In this document: piece by piece, positions 26,585 through 38,946 of the stretch
How the letters are laid out: the number at the start of each line of letters is the position of its first letter
Numbering within the stretch: the first letter of the stretch is position 1
Source of the DNA: Pelobacter propionicus DSM 2379
Lineage (GTDB): Bacteria > Desulfobacterota > Desulfuromonadia > Geobacterales > Pseudopelobacteraceae
Reading direction: 5' to 3'
Length of the DNA: 64,000 nt
NCBI RefSeq assembly: GCF_000015045.1
Contig: NC_008609.1
Span: 1,288,501-1,352,500 of the forward strand
Notes under the pieces: model-generated
Told to the model about the DNA's origin: nothing
What the model saw: the letters and a program-made list of their open reading frames with translations, nothing else
Databases searched by the model: none
Made by a program: the position numbers and the translations under genes

Positions 26585-27705
26585 ATCTGAAGAGGCTCAT
26601 CGGTTTTCTGCTGCTGTCCGCTCTGGTTGGGGCAACTCTCTCCGCCTGCGCCAAGAGCGAGGGGGGCGGGAAAAAATCATTTCTCCAGGTGGGAGAGTTC
26701 GCCATCAACCGGATATCCCCCGCCCGGACCGAGGTTACCGACGGCTCCGGCCGGAAACTGGTCCTGATACCGAGGAACGCGCCTCTGCCCGGGGACTGCG
26801 ATCCCTCCCAGGTGATCAGGGTTCCGGTGAAGAGCGTCGTGGCCTACGGCGATTTCGACGTGGCCACACTGGCCGTCCTGGGGGTACTGGAGGAGACCCT
26901 GGTGGGGGTCACCCGGCCCGAGAAGCGCTGGTACCGCGACGATGTAAAAAGATGCTTCCGTTCGGGCAGGATCGTCTATCTGGGTGAGCCCAACAGCCTG
27001 GATTACGAGCAACTGAAGCAGCAACAGCCGGAGCTGGTGCTGACCTGGGATCCCTCGGTGATCCCCATGCTGGACGAACTGAAGATACCGGCGGTGGTAA
27101 CCAGCACGCCGGTGGCCATGTGTCTCAACGCCAGGATGGGGTTCGTGAAATTTCTGGCCCCGTTTTTCAACCGGGAAAAGGAGGCCGAGGCGTATTTCCG
27201 GCGGGTCAACGACGCCCTGACCGCACTGCGGGCCAGGAGTGCGAAGTCCCGCGACAAGAAGAAGGTCATGTGGGGCGATATCTACGAAAAGAGGGTGCTG
27301 GTGGAGCCGGGCAACGCCTGGGTCGGTGAGCTGCTGAAGTACGCCGAGACCGACTATCTCTTCAACGATGTGTACGGCACCTCCTGCATCGAGATCTCGG
27401 TGGAGCGCTTTCTCACCAGCGGAGAAGATGCGGACGTCTATTTCACCTACCGGGGGAGGTCCAGCGGCGTGACCTCGAAGGAGGCGCTGGCCCGCGTCAA
27501 CCCGCTGGTCAAAAACATCAGGCCGATCACCCACGGCACGGTCTATCTGCCGCTTCCCCATTACTCCCAGTCCGGGGACCGGCTGGACGAGATCTTTACC
27601 GAACTCGCCGCCATCGTCCATCCCGATGTCTATCCCGGCTACAGGCTGAAGTTCTTCGAGGAACTCCCCGCTACTGAGCCTGCCGATAAAGGAAAACCGC
27701 TATGA
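26581..27705 (+). CDS. btuF: Corrinoid ABC transporter substrate-binding lipoprotein (BtuF-like)
   Basis: A 374-residue periplasmic-binding protein of the iron/B12 (type III) class. The lipoprotein signal MNLKRLIGFLLLSALVGATL is followed by a lipobox (LSAC), so it is anchored in the membrane. The domain starting SVVAYGDFDVATLAVLGVLE and later LVLTWDPSVIPMLDEL are characteristic. The ATG at 26581 overlaps the ResB-like stop and has AAGGGGAC upstream. It delivers corrinoid to BtuC in the same operon. Confidence 0.88.
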   Translation: MNLKRLIGFLLLSALVGATLSACAKSEGGGKKSFLQVGEFAINRISPARTEVTDGSGRKLVLIPRNAPLPGDCDPSQVIRVPVKSVVAYGDFDVATLAVLGVLEETLVGVTRPEKRWYRDDVKRCFRSGRIVYLGEPNSLDYEQLKQQQPELVLTWDPSVIPMLDELKIPAVVTSTPVAMCLNARMGFVKFLAPFFNREKEAEAYFRRVNDALTALRARSAKSRDKKKVMWGDIYEKRVLVEPGNAWVGELLKYAETDYLFNDVYGTSCIEISVERFLTSGEDADVYFTYRGRSSGVTSKEALARVNPLVKNIRPITHGTVYLPLPHYSQSGDRLDEIFTELAAIVHPDVYPGYRLKFFEELPATEPADKGKPL

Positions 27706-28744
27706 CCGAAGCAACCATGGATATGAACGAACGCCACTGCCTGTACCCGTCCCGCGTCCTGCTGGTCTTTTCCGGCCTGGGGCTGTTCGCCCTGCTTATG
27801 CTGCTGCTTAATATCGGCATCGGCTCCGTATCGTTTTCGCCGGCCAGGATCATCGACATCGTGCTCCATCCGGACAGCGGCACCGCCAGCGCCATCATCT
27901 GGGACATCCGCATCCCGCGGGCCCTGGGCGCCGTCATGGGGGGGGCGTTCCTGGCGATTTCCGGTCTGCTGCTCCAGGTCTATTTCCGCAACCCCATCGT
28001 CGGCCCCTATATCCTGGGGATCTCCTCGGGAGCGACGGTCATGGTCTCCCTGGTCATGCTGACCACCCTGACCGTGGGGTTTACGGTGCTGAACCCCTAC
28101 ATGTGTACCCTGGCATCCATTCTCGGCGCCTACGCGGTCATGTCCCTGATCCTGGTGATCGCCTCGCGGGTAAAAAGCGGCATCACCCTGCTGATCGTCG
28201 GCCTCATGATGGGGTATCTGTGCGGCGCCGTTACCGCCGTGCTCACCGCCCTGGCAGAGAAGGAGAAGATCAAGGGATTCATCCTCTGGGAACTGGGGAG
28301 CTTCTCCGGCTTCAAATGGAGCGAAATCTCCATGCTGGCGCTCATGGGCGGGGCTCTGCTGGTCCTCGTGTTCGCGCTCAGCAAGCCTCTCAACGCCTTT
28401 CTCCTGGGAGAGGAGTATGCCGCCTCCATGGGGGTCAACATCCGCCGCTTCCGCGTGCTGATCCTGATGAGCGCCTGCGCCCTGGCCGGCATGGTCACCG
28501 CCCTGGCCGGCCCCATCGCCTTCGTGGGGATGGCGGTGCCGCACATGGCCCGGCTGTTCTTCGGCACCTCGGACAACCGGATCCTGATCCCCGGCGCCAG
28601 CCTGGTCGGCGCAGCCGTCGCCAGCCTGTGCGACCTGATCGCCCGCATGGTCATGTCCCCGGTGGAGCTGCCGCTGTCGTCCATTACCGCCTTTTTCGGG
28701 GCGCCCATCGTCCTGACCCTGCTGATCAGAAGGAAGGTGGAGTT

Positions 28745-28748
<4 letters not shown>
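27702..28748 (+). CDS. btuC: Corrinoid ABC transporter permease (BtuC-like)
   Basis: A 348-residue FecCD/BtuC-family permease with about ten helices. Typical motifs are visible: RIPRALGAVMGGAFLAISGL near residue 67, FRNPIVGPYILGISSGA near 90, and GPIAFVGMAVPHMARL near 268. ATGA overlaps join it to btuF and btuD. It forms the inner-membrane channel for corrinoid uptake. Confidence 0.93.
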
Positions 28749-29979
<1,231 letters not shown>

Positions 29980-29983
<4 letters not shown>

Positions 29984-32900
29984 AACCGTATGTTCTCTGC
30001 TATTTTTCCGCCACCGCCACGGAGTTGCCATCCTTAAGCGAAGGCATCATCCAGTACAGGAACGCAGGAGGCGCGGTCCATATTCATGCCCGCACCCAGA
30101 CGCAGCTGTTCGACGGGTCCAGACAGGAGGCCTTCGTGCGTCAGGCCCTTGCCGCGGACGTGGTCATCATAACCCTGCACGGCGGCACCAAATCCTTTCC
30201 CGCCTTCGAGCTCTTCAGCGAGCGCCTGGCCGCGCTGGAGCCGGACGTGCGCCCGCTGGTGCATGTGCAGCCGACCGGAGGGGACGAGGATTCCATCGAG
30301 GCGGCCCGGGAGATGTCCACCGAGTTCGGCACGGTTTTCTGGGATACTGTCAAACAATATCTGGAGTACGGCAGCCAAGTGAATTACGCCCGGTTGATGA
30401 CATACATCAACAACCATCTCCATGGCGGGGAGCATGGGGGTGAGCCGCCGCTGGAGCTGCCCCATGAGGGGATCTATCATCCCGACTTCAACGGTGTGGT
30501 CGAGCTGAAGGAGTACCTGGCCAAAAAAGTCGATCCCGCCAAACCGACCATCGGACTCTGGTTCTACCAGACCTACTGGCTGAACAACAACCTGGTCTTT
30601 GTGGACGCCATCATCCGTTCCATCGAAGCCACCGGCGCCAACGTCATTCCGGTCTTCCACCTGCGCTACAGGGACGCCGGCCGCAAGAACCGGGGCGCCG
30701 ACTATGTGGCCGACCGCTACTTCAGGGACGACAAGGGCGCTCCCCGCATCCAGGCCCTGATCAACCCCCAGATGTTCTCCATGACCCTGGTCTGCCCCGA
30801 GTACGCCGGCATCCTCCCCGGCCTGAACGTCCCCTTCATCCAGGCCATGACCTGTTCGTCCCCCTATCTTGAATGGAAGGAGAGCATCCAGGGGCTGCCC
30901 ACCATGGATGTCTCCTATTCGGCGGCCCAGCCGGAATTCGACGGCGCCCTGATCACGGTGCCGGTGGCCACCAGGGAGCAGGAGACCATCGACCCGGTTA
31001 CCGGCGCCCTGCTGGCCAAGTACATGCCGATCCGGGAGCGGGTGGACAAGATGGTGCGGCTGACCCTCAACTGGGCCAGACTTTCCCGCATCAAAAACGA
31101 AGAGAAGAAGGTGGCCATCATCTTCCACCACTACCCCCCCCGCAACGACCGCATCGGGTGCGCCGCCGGGTTGGACAGCTTCGCCAGTGTCACGAGGCTT
31201 CTGGAGGAGATGAGCCGCCGGGGGTACCGGGTGGACCGCTTCTACGCCGACGGCGACGAGCTGGCCCATGAGCTGCTGTCGCGCATGACCTGTGACCAGC
31301 GCTGGCTGACGCCGGACCGGATGTTTGAACGGGCTGAGGCGGTGGCCGATTCCGACCGGTATCTGCCATGGCACCGGGAACTGCCCGAATCCATCGCCGA
31401 AAAGCAGACCGCCGACTGGGGGGAGATGCCGGGAGAGCTGTTCGTCCACGATGGGAAGCTCATGTTCGCCGGAGCCATGAACGGCAACGTCTTCATCTCC
31501 GTCCAGCCGCCGCGCGGCTACCTGGAGAACATCGACAAGATCTACCACGACCTGTACCTGTCGCCGCCCCACCATTATCTGGCCCAGTACCGTTACATCC
31601 GTGACGTGTTCAAGGCCGACGTGGTCATGCACGTGGGCAAGCACGGCTCCCTTGAGTGGTTGCCGGGCAAGGCGTTGGGACTCTCGGAACTCTGTTACCC
31701 GGACCTGGCCATCATGGAACTCCCCAACGTCTACCCCTACATCATCAATGACCCGGGGGAGGGGACCCAGGCGAAACGGAGGAGCTATTGCTGCATCATC
31801 GATCACCTGCCGCCTGCCAGCACCAATTCCGACCTGTACGACGACATGGCCAAGGTGGAAGGTCTGGTCAACGACTACTCCCTTGCCGTCAATGCGGACC
31901 CGGCCAAGGTTGAAATCCTGCGCTCCATGATCTGGGATGCGGTGGAGGCCGCCAACCTGCATGCCGACCTGGAAATCGACCGCGACGCGGCCATGGCGGA
32001 TTTCGACGCCTTTCTGGAAAAACTCCACGCATATCTGCATGAGGTGGGCGACACCATGATCAACGACGGCCTGCATGTCTTCGGCTCCCCACCGGAAGGG
32101 GACAGGCTGTCCGAATATGTGGCCCAGTTGACCCGCCTGCCCAACGGCAACGTCCCTTCCCTGCGGGAGTCGGTGGTGGCCTGGATGGGGCATGACTATG
32201 ACGATGTCATCGAGAACCGGGGCAGGCGTCTGGAACGTTTCGGCAACAAGGCCGGCGGCGACATCCTGCGCGAGGCCCACGCCATTGCCGTGGATCTGGT
32301 GAAACAGCTTTCTTTCAGGCGCTTTAACCCGGAGGCTGTGATTGATGTGGTCCGGGAGCGGATCAAGCGCCGCAATGCCGATATGGAGGCGGTGCTGGAG
32401 TACATAACCGGAACGCTCGTGCCCAACATCAGGCGCTGCACCGATGAGCTCTTCTACAGCCTGGCCGCCTTTGAGGGCCGCTTCGTTCCGCCCGGCCCCA
32501 CCGGCTCTCCCACCCGGGGGCAGGCGGACATCCTCCCCACGGGCAGGAACTTCTACTCGGTGGATCCCAACAAGATCCCGGACAAGGCCGCCTGGGAGGT
32601 GGGGGTCCGCCTGGGTGATGCCCTGATCGAGCGCTATCTGGCCGAGACCGGCCGCTATCCGGACAGCATCGGCATCCTGGTGTACGGCACCGTTACCATG
32701 CGCACCCACGGCGACGACATCGCCGAGATCTATTACCTCATGGGGCTCAGGCCGGTCTGGCAAAAGGGGAGCGGCAACGTGGCCGGGCTGGAGGTTATCC
32801 CCCTGGAGGAGCTGAAGCGCCCCCGCCTGGACGTGGTTCCCCGGGTTTCCGGCTTTTTCCGCGACTCTTTCCCCAACCTGATGGAGATGATCGACGAGGC

Positions 32901-33750
32901 GGTGCGCATCGTGACCGCCCTCAAGGAGCCTCCCGAGTCCAACTTCATCCGGCGCAACGTCTACAAGGATATGGAGGAGTACCGCACAGAGGGGATGGGC
33001 GAGGAGGATGCCTTCCGCGAGGCCAGCTTCCGGGTGTTCGGCTGTCCCCCTGGCACCTACGGCGCCGGCGTGGCCGAACTGATCGAGTCCAAGAACTGGC
33101 AGACCCAGGAGGATCTGGGCAACAACTACATCCGTTACTCGTCCCACGCCTACGGTACGGGGAGTTACGGCAACCAGAAGCCCCAGGCGTTCCGGCGCAT
33201 GCTCTCCCGCATGGACGTGACGGTCAAGAACGAAGACTCCCGCGAATACGACATGATGTCCTGCACCGACTACTACAACTACTATGGCGGCCTGATCGTG
33301 GCGGCCAAGACGGTGCGCGGCGAGCTCCCCTTTGCCATGATGGGGGACAGCGCCGATCCCAAGCGGGTCAGGATGAGGACCACCTTCGAGGAGGCCAAGC
33401 ACGTGCTCCGCTCCCGGCTGGTCAATCCCAAATGGCTGGAGGGGATGATGCGCCACGGCTACAAGGGGGCCGGCGATATCTCCCATGTCATGGACATCGT
33501 GCTGGGATGGGACGCCACCGCCGAGGTGGTCGAGGACTGGATGTACGAAAAGATCGCCAGTGCCTATGCCCTGGATCCCAGGATGCAGGAGTGGATGAAG
33601 GAGGTCAACCCCTACGCCCTGCAGAACATCCTGGACAAGCTGCTGGAGGCCATCGGCCGCGGCATGTGGAACGCGGAAGACGAGATGCAGGAGGAACTGC
33701 GCAACGCCTATCTGGAGATGGAAGGGGAGATCGAGGAATGGACCGAGTAG
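29980..33750 (+). CDS. cobN: Cobaltochelatase large subunit CobN (cytoplasmic)
   Basis: A 1256-residue full-length CobN with no signal peptide (starts MKPYVLCYFSATATELPSLS). The conserved HVGKHGSLEWLPGKALGLS lies near residue 550, and GRNFYSVDPNKIPDKAAWEV near 855. The C-terminus LLEAIGRGMWNAEDEM is typical. CobN inserts cobalt into a corrin with an ATPase partner; the ChlI/ChlD fusion and ChlI downstream are the likely partners in place of CobS/CobT. It overlaps btuD by four bases. The same region encodes CbiX, the early cobalt chelatase, so CobN may serve salvage or metal exchange rather than classical aerobic synthesis. Confidence 0.93.
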
Positions 33751-33777
33751 CCGGCCGGAAGGACAGGGGGGGCTCAG

Positions 33778-35523
33778 GTGCCCTTTCCTGATCGGCATGG
33801 CGTTGGTGGGCGCGCTTTTTTCCTCTGTCCGCTGATCGCGGTTGTGTCGGTCCTCGGGCCCGTGACCGCGTCGGCCCAGGAGCGGGACGACATGATCGTG
33901 ATCACGGCCGATGAGATCGCGGCCATGAAAGCCAACAGGATGGAGGAGCTGCTCAACCACGTGCCGGGGGTTTCGGCCGGAGACTCGTCCATCAGCATCC
34001 ACGGCTCCTCCAAGGTCAGGGTGTTCCTGGACGGCAGGCCGATCAACGACCCGACCTCCAGCACGGGAGGGGTCACCTGGTACCTGGTGACCCCCCAGGA
34101 CGTGGAGCGGATCGAGATCATCAGGGACAAGGGGGCCATGAAGTACGGCCAGGACGCCAGCGCCGGGGTGATACTCATAACCACCCGCACGGTTCAGACC
34201 CTGAGCGGCAACGTCAAGGCCTATGGCGGCAACCAGGAGACCGGCTACGGTCAGGCCAACCTGCGGTACAGGCGCGGCGGACTGGGGGTGGGGGTCAACG
34301 GCGGGGGCGAGACGACCGGAGGGTATACGGTCAACAACGACAAGACGCGCTACCAGGGCGGGGGCAGACTCTCCTACGACTTCACGGACAGCCGCTCCCT
34401 GGCGCTGGCGGGCAGCTACATCCTGGACGAGCGCGGCCTGGCCGGTCAACCCGCGTATCCGACCCCCCATTCCCGGAAGGAGAGCCGCAACCTGGGACTC
34501 TCCCTGCGGGGCGTGTATGACCGGACGACCAGCACGACCTATTACAACCGGGGGAGCCAGCACAATACCGACGTCAGCAGGAATCTGGACCAGAAGCTGC
34601 GGGTCGCGGAGATGGGGGAGGAACTCTCCACCACCCTGAAGAGCGGCCGTTTCGGGGAGGCCCAGCTGGGAGGGGCGTTCAAGATGTTCAGGGCCTCGGG
34701 GAGCTCCTTCGACGCCACCCACGAGGAGACCTATTCCCTGTATGCAGCCCAGTCGCTGCGCTGCGCGGAGCTGAGTGATTTCTCCCTCTATGTCGGCGTC
34801 AGGGTCAACTTCAACACCGCCTTCGACAACTCCTATAATCCGGAGATCAAGCTGGTCTATACGGGAAACAATTGGAACGCCTCCGCCGGGTACGGCCGGG
34901 CCAACAACACCCCCTCCTTCTACCAGCGCTACAACCGGACCAGCTCGACCATCCCCAACCCCTCGCTGGACATGGAGGTGTCGGACAACTTCAACCTGTC
35001 GTTCTTCGCCAGGCCGCACGAGGCCCTCTCCGGCAGCGTCTCCCTGTTCTACAACCGTCTGAAAGACCGTATCACTTACGTCAGTCTCGGCGGAGTCGGC
35101 CAGTATCAGAACTTCGGCCGCGTGACCTACCGGGGGGGGGATCTGGCCCTGGATTGGAAGCCGCATCAGGCCGTCAATCTGAAAGCCAGTTACATCTACA
35201 TGGAGGCAAAGGACCAGGAGAGCGGCAAGACGGTTACCTGCAAGCCGAGGCACACCGTCAAGGCGGATCTCTACCTCAAACCGTTTCAGGCCCTGACCGC
35301 CGTGATTTCCGGAAAATACACCTCCATGGCCTATATCGACAAGAACAACACCAGGAGTATTCCCGGTTACTTCCTGCTGGACCTGCGGGGAGAGTACTCC
35401 GTCTCCAAAACGATCAGCCTGTTCGCGGAGATAGAAAACCTGCTGGACAAGGACTACCTGTACGTGGACGGGCTTCAGGGGCCGTCGCGTACCTGGATCC
35501 TGGGGATGAACGTGAAATTTTAG
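33778..35523 (+). CDS. TonB-dependent outer-membrane receptor (short form)
   Basis: A 581-residue receptor, among the shortest in the family. It has a signal peptide (to about residue 35, VTASAQER), a plug domain (MEELLNHVPGVSAGDSSISI then RIEIIRDKGAMKYGQDASAG) and a shortened barrel ending LGMNVKF. The GTG start has AGGGGGG upstream. It lies between cobN and the chelatase ATPase genes in a cobalamin-regulated region, so a corrinoid ligand is likely. No obvious TonB box beyond MIVITADE is seen. Confidence 0.9.
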   Translation: MPFPDRHGVGGRAFFLCPLIAVVSVLGPVTASAQERDDMIVITADEIAAMKANRMEELLNHVPGVSAGDSSISIHGSSKVRVFLDGRPINDPTSSTGGVTWYLVTPQDVERIEIIRDKGAMKYGQDASAGVILITTRTVQTLSGNVKAYGGNQETGYGQANLRYRRGGLGVGVNGGGETTGGYTVNNDKTRYQGGGRLSYDFTDSRSLALAGSYILDERGLAGQPAYPTPHSRKESRNLGLSLRGVYDRTTSTTYYNRGSQHNTDVSRNLDQKLRVAEMGEELSTTLKSGRFGEAQLGGAFKMFRASGSSFDATHEETYSLYAAQSLRCAELSDFSLYVGVRVNFNTAFDNSYNPEIKLVYTGNNWNASAGYGRANNTPSFYQRYNRTSSTIPNPSLDMEVSDNFNLSFFARPHEALSGSVSLFYNRLKDRITYVSLGGVGQYQNFGRVTYRGGDLALDWKPHQAVNLKASYIYMEAKDQESGKTVTCKPRHTVKADLYLKPFQALTAVISGKYTSMAYIDKNNTRSIPGYFLLDLRGEYSVSKTISLFAEIENLLDKDYLYVDGLQGPSRTWILGMNVKF

Positions 35524-35587
35524 CCGCGGTTCCCGCTTCCCCGACGTGCGACGGAGGAGCCGGGAACCGGGAAGGGACGATGTGCAT

Positions 35588-37657
35588 ATGTACGGAAACG
35601 TGTACCCGATGGCCGCTCTGGTGGGGCAGGAGACCCTCAGGCAGAGCCTTTTGATCGGCGCGGTCAATCCCGCCGTGGGGGGCATCCTGATCCGGGGGGA
35701 GAAGGGGACCGCCAAATCAACCGCCGTGCGCGCCCTGGCGGCCCTGCTGCCGGAGATGGACGTGGTGGAGGGATGCGAATTTTCCTGCGATCCGGACAGC
35801 CCCGAGTTCCAGTGCGATGACTGCCGTTCCCGCAACGGTGATTTCGGCATTGTCAAACGTCGGGTCAAGGTGGTCGACCTCCCCCTGAACGCCACGGAGG
35901 ACCGTGTGGTGGGGGGGCTTGACTTCGGCAGGGCCATCCGTCAGGGGAAACGCTTCCTGGCGCCCGGACTGCTGGCCGAGGCCCATCGCGGCATCCTCTA
36001 CGTGGACGAGGTCAACCTGCTGGACGATCATATCGTGGATATCGTCCTGGATGCAGCCGCATCGGGCGAAAACGTCCTGGAACGGGAGGGGCTGTCGTTT
36101 CGCCATCCGTCCCGGTTCATGCTGGTGGGAACCATGAACCCGGAGGAGGGGGAGCTGAGGCCGCAGCTCCTGGACCGTTTCGGGCTCTGCGTGGAGGTGG
36201 AAGCGGCCCGGAGTCTGGAGGAGCGGGTCACCCTGATGCTGCGGCGGGACGCCTTCGATACTGACGGCGCGGCCTTTCAGCAAAACTACCGTGAGCCCAA
36301 CGAACGGATAGCCCGGCGGATCAGGGAGGCGCGCGACCTGCTCCCCCGGGTCCGCATGCCCAGACAGCTGCGCGGCTTCATCGCCGAGTTGTGCGTCGAG
36401 AACAACGTGGCCGGCCACCGGGCCGATCTGGTCCTGGAACAGGCTGCCCTGGGGCTGTCGGCCCTGGAACAGAGGCTGGAGGTGACGGTCGACCATATCA
36501 CCAGGGTGGCGCCGCTGGTGCTGGCCCACCGCAGACGGGACGCCCAGGCGCCTCCCCCCCCTCCACCGCCGCCTCCCCGGGATCAAGAGCAGGAACAACA
36601 GGAACAACAGGAACAACAGGAGGACGAACGGCAGCAGGAACAGGAGCGGGAACAGAGCCCGGATCGGCAGCCTGAACAGGCTGAGGGGCAGGAACAACGG
36701 GAACAGAGGGAGGATCGGGAAAACCGGGATGATGCCGGGGAGGAAGAAGAGCAGTCCGAACAGGAGAACAGCGACATGCCGCACCCTCCTTCTCAAGGGG
36801 AAGAGCGGGAGAGCGTCTTCCAGGTAGGCGCGACCTTCAAGGTCAAGACCATCAGGAGCGACAAGGACCGCGTCGTCCGCAGGGGGTCGGGCCGGCGCTC
36901 CAGCACCCGCGTGAGCCGGAAACAGGGGCGCTACGTGAAGAGCAGTTATGCCTGCTCCAACAATGACATCGCCCTGGACGCCACCCTGCGGGCCGCCGCT
37001 CCCCACCAGCTGTTCAGGGGCACGAAGGAGGGAATGTGCGTCAACCTGAGCGACCGGGATTTCCGGGGCAAGGTGCGCGAGAAACGGGTCGGCAACTTCC
37101 TCCTGTTCGTGGTGGATGCCAGCGGCTCCATGGGCGCCAGGGGGCGCATGGCCGCATCCAAGGGGGCGGTGATGTCGCTGCTTCTGGACGCCTATCAGAA
37201 GCGCGACCGGGTGGGGATGATCTCCTTCAGGAAGAACGAGGCGTTCGTCAACCTGCCCCCCACGACCTCGGTGGAGCTGGCCGGCAAGCTGCTGGAGGAG
37301 ATGCCGGTGGGGGGGCGCACCCCGCTGTCGGCGGCTATCGCCAAGAGCTATGAACAGCTGCGCGGCGTGCTGGGCAGGGATCCGACGGCGCGGCCGATCG
37401 TCATCTTCATCACCGACGGCAAGAGCAACGTGGCCCTGGGGGACGGCAGGCCGGTGGACGAAGCCATGGGACTGGCCCGGGCCATGGCAGTGAAGGAGGA
37501 GCGGGCGCGCTACATCGTGGTTGATACGGAGGAAGAGGGCATGGTCTCCTTCGGGCTGGCCCGCAGGCTGGCCGATGCCATGGAGGCCGAGTACTTCAGG
37601 ATCGATCAGCTGAAGGCCCAGAGCCTGGTGAATATCGTCAAGCAGCGGATGGACTGA
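35588..37657 (+). CDS. ChlI-ChlD fusion, cobaltochelatase/magnesium chelatase ATPase-VWA subunit
   Basis: A 689-residue protein joining an AAA+ ATPase (residues about 1-315; Walker A GEKGTAKST near 36-44, ILYVDEVNLLDDH near 137) to a von Willebrand factor A domain (MIDAS DASGSMG near 510) through a linker rich in Pro, Gln, Glu and Arg (about 320-430). A cysteine pair set CEFSC and CDDC near 63-81 might bind a metal. Such fusions serve as the ATPase partner of CobN in bacteria lacking CobS/CobT. The ATG at 35588 is used; GTG at 35582 is nearer the GAAGGGA ribosome site. Confidence 0.9.
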   Translation: MYGNVYPMAALVGQETLRQSLLIGAVNPAVGGILIRGEKGTAKSTAVRALAALLPEMDVVEGCEFSCDPDSPEFQCDDCRSRNGDFGIVKRRVKVVDLPLNATEDRVVGGLDFGRAIRQGKRFLAPGLLAEAHRGILYVDEVNLLDDHIVDIVLDAAASGENVLEREGLSFRHPSRFMLVGTMNPEEGELRPQLLDRFGLCVEVEAARSLEERVTLMLRRDAFDTDGAAFQQNYREPNERIARRIREARDLLPRVRMPRQLRGFIAELCVENNVAGHRADLVLEQAALGLSALEQRLEVTVDHITRVAPLVLAHRRRDAQAPPPPPPPPPRDQEQEQQEQQEQQEDERQQEQEREQSPDRQPEQAEGQEQREQREDRENRDDAGEEEEQSEQENSDMPHPPSQGEERESVFQVGATFKVKTIRSDKDRVVRRGSGRRSSTRVSRKQGRYVKSSYACSNNDIALDATLRAAAPHQLFRGTKEGMCVNLSDRDFRGKVREKRVGNFLLFVVDASGSMGARGRMAASKGAVMSLLLDAYQKRDRVGMISFRKNEAFVNLPPTTSVELAGKLLEEMPVGGRTPLSAAIAKSYEQLRGVLGRDPTARPIVIFITDGKSNVALGDGRPVDEAMGLARAMAVKEERARYIVVDTEEEGMVSFGLARRLADAMEAEYFRIDQLKAQSLVNIVKQRMD

Positions 37658-37697
37658 GATTCCGGGTCGGGACAACCGAAACACGTGAACCTGATAG

Positions 37698-37821
37698 CGA
37701 CAGTTATCTCGCGCAATGGCGCGAAGACGCAAAGAATGCCTGCTTCCCTGGATGAGTGAGTCGATCCGTCCCTCTCGTTTCCTTTGCCAACGTCGCGCCT
37801 TCGCGTGAACAACCGCTTTTT
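37698..37821. repeat. Dispersed intergenic repeat, copy 3
   Basis: Contains GTTATCTCGCGCAATGGCGC then GAAGACGCAAAGAAT on the left, and CAACGTCGCGCCTTCGCGTG then AACAACCGCTTTTT on the right. It fills most of the 246-base gap (37658-37903) between the ChlI/ChlD fusion and ChlI genes. The sequence family matches copies 1 and 2. Confidence 0.55.
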
Positions 37822-37903
37822 CCGGATGAGACTGTATTCGGCGGGTAGCGCCGGTGTTTCCGGAATGAAAAACCACACAGATACATGGAAAGGAACCATT
37901 TCG

Positions 37904-38941
37904 ATGAAGAAAACCCCGATGTATCCCTTTGCGGCCATTGTGGGCCAGGAAAAGATGAAGCTGGCCCTGATCCTGAACATCATCACCCCCGGGCTCTCCG
38001 GGGTACTGATCAGGGGGGAGAAGGGCACGGCGAAGTCCACCGCGGTGCGGGCCCTGGCGGATATCCTCCCGGAGATAGAGGTGTACAAAGACGACCCCTT
38101 CCAGCTCTCCCCCAGCGATGAGGGCGAGACCGGCCGCGCCATCAGGGCGATGCTCAATCCCCGGGCTGGCGAGCAGGCCGAACCGCCCAGGACGGTCAAA
38201 CGCAAGATCCGCGTGGTGGAGTTGCCGGTGGGCGCCACCGAGGACCGGGTGGTGGGAACCATGGACATGGAGCATGCCCTCAAGAAGGGGGAGAAGCGGA
38301 TCGAACCGGGGATCCTGGCCGCGGCCCATCGCGGCATCCTCTACGTGGACGAGGTCAACCTGCTGGACGACCATGTAGTGGATGTGCTGCTGGACTCGGC
38401 CGCCATGGGGGTGAACACCATCGAGCGCGAGGGGGTCTCCTTCTCCCACCCGGCCCGCTTTACCCTGGTGGGAACAATGAATCCCGAAGAGGGGGAGCTG
38501 CGTCCCCAGTTGCTGGACCGGTTCGGGCTCTGTGTGAACATCGAGGGGATCCGCTCGGCCAACGACCGCGTGGCCATCATGGAGCGCCGGGCAGCCTTCG
38601 AAAACGACCCCGAGGCGTTTGTCGAACAGTGGTCCAACGAGTCCCGGGCCCTGGGAGAAAAGATCCTCGCGGCACAGGAGCTGTACCCCGGGGTGACCGT
38701 GGATAGGGCGCTTCTGTACGAGATCGCCCAGTACTGCCTCGACGTGGGGGTGGACGGCCATCGCGGTGACATCATCATCCTCAAGACAGCCAGGACCCTG
38801 GCCGCCTATGACGGCAGGAGCCAGGTGGAATCGGCTGATATCCAGGCCGCGGCGGAGTTGGCCCTGCCCCACCGCGTGCGCCGCCAGCCGCTGATGGATA
38901 TCGCCGACAACGTTCAGGCCCTGCGTGGGAAGGGGAGATAG
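37904..38941 (+). CDS. ChlI-type AAA+ chelatase ATPase subunit
   Basis: A 345-residue AAA+ ATPase of the magnesium chelatase ChlI/BchI family: Walker A GEKGTAKST near residue 35, Walker B region ILYVDEVNLLDDH near 146, and the ChlI block TMNPEEGELRPQLLDRFGLC near 190-210. It shares long identical stretches with the N-terminal part of the upstream fusion, indicating duplication. The start at 37904 has AAAGGAA eight bases upstream. With the fusion protein it probably forms the ATPase ring that drives CobN. Confidence 0.92.
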   Translation: MKKTPMYPFAAIVGQEKMKLALILNIITPGLSGVLIRGEKGTAKSTAVRALADILPEIEVYKDDPFQLSPSDEGETGRAIRAMLNPRAGEQAEPPRTVKRKIRVVELPVGATEDRVVGTMDMEHALKKGEKRIEPGILAAAHRGILYVDEVNLLDDHVVDVLLDSAAMGVNTIEREGVSFSHPARFTLVGTMNPEEGELRPQLLDRFGLCVNIEGIRSANDRVAIMERRAAFENDPEAFVEQWSNESRALGEKILAAQELYPGVTVDRALLYEIAQYCLDVGVDGHRGDIIILKTARTLAAYDGRSQVESADIQAAAELALPHRVRRQPLMDIADNVQALRGKGR

Positions 38942-38946
38942 CCGCG

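Noticed and set aside
30034..35937. Very long open frame on the minus strand opposite cobN, the receptor and chelatase genes
   Set aside because: It is antisense to well-supported genes in high-GC DNA, has no recognisable domain, and spans several gene boundaries.
35717..38872. Long minus-strand open frame opposite the ChlI/ChlD genes
   Set aside because: Antisense shadow of two clear AAA+ genes; composition is abnormal and no motif was found.
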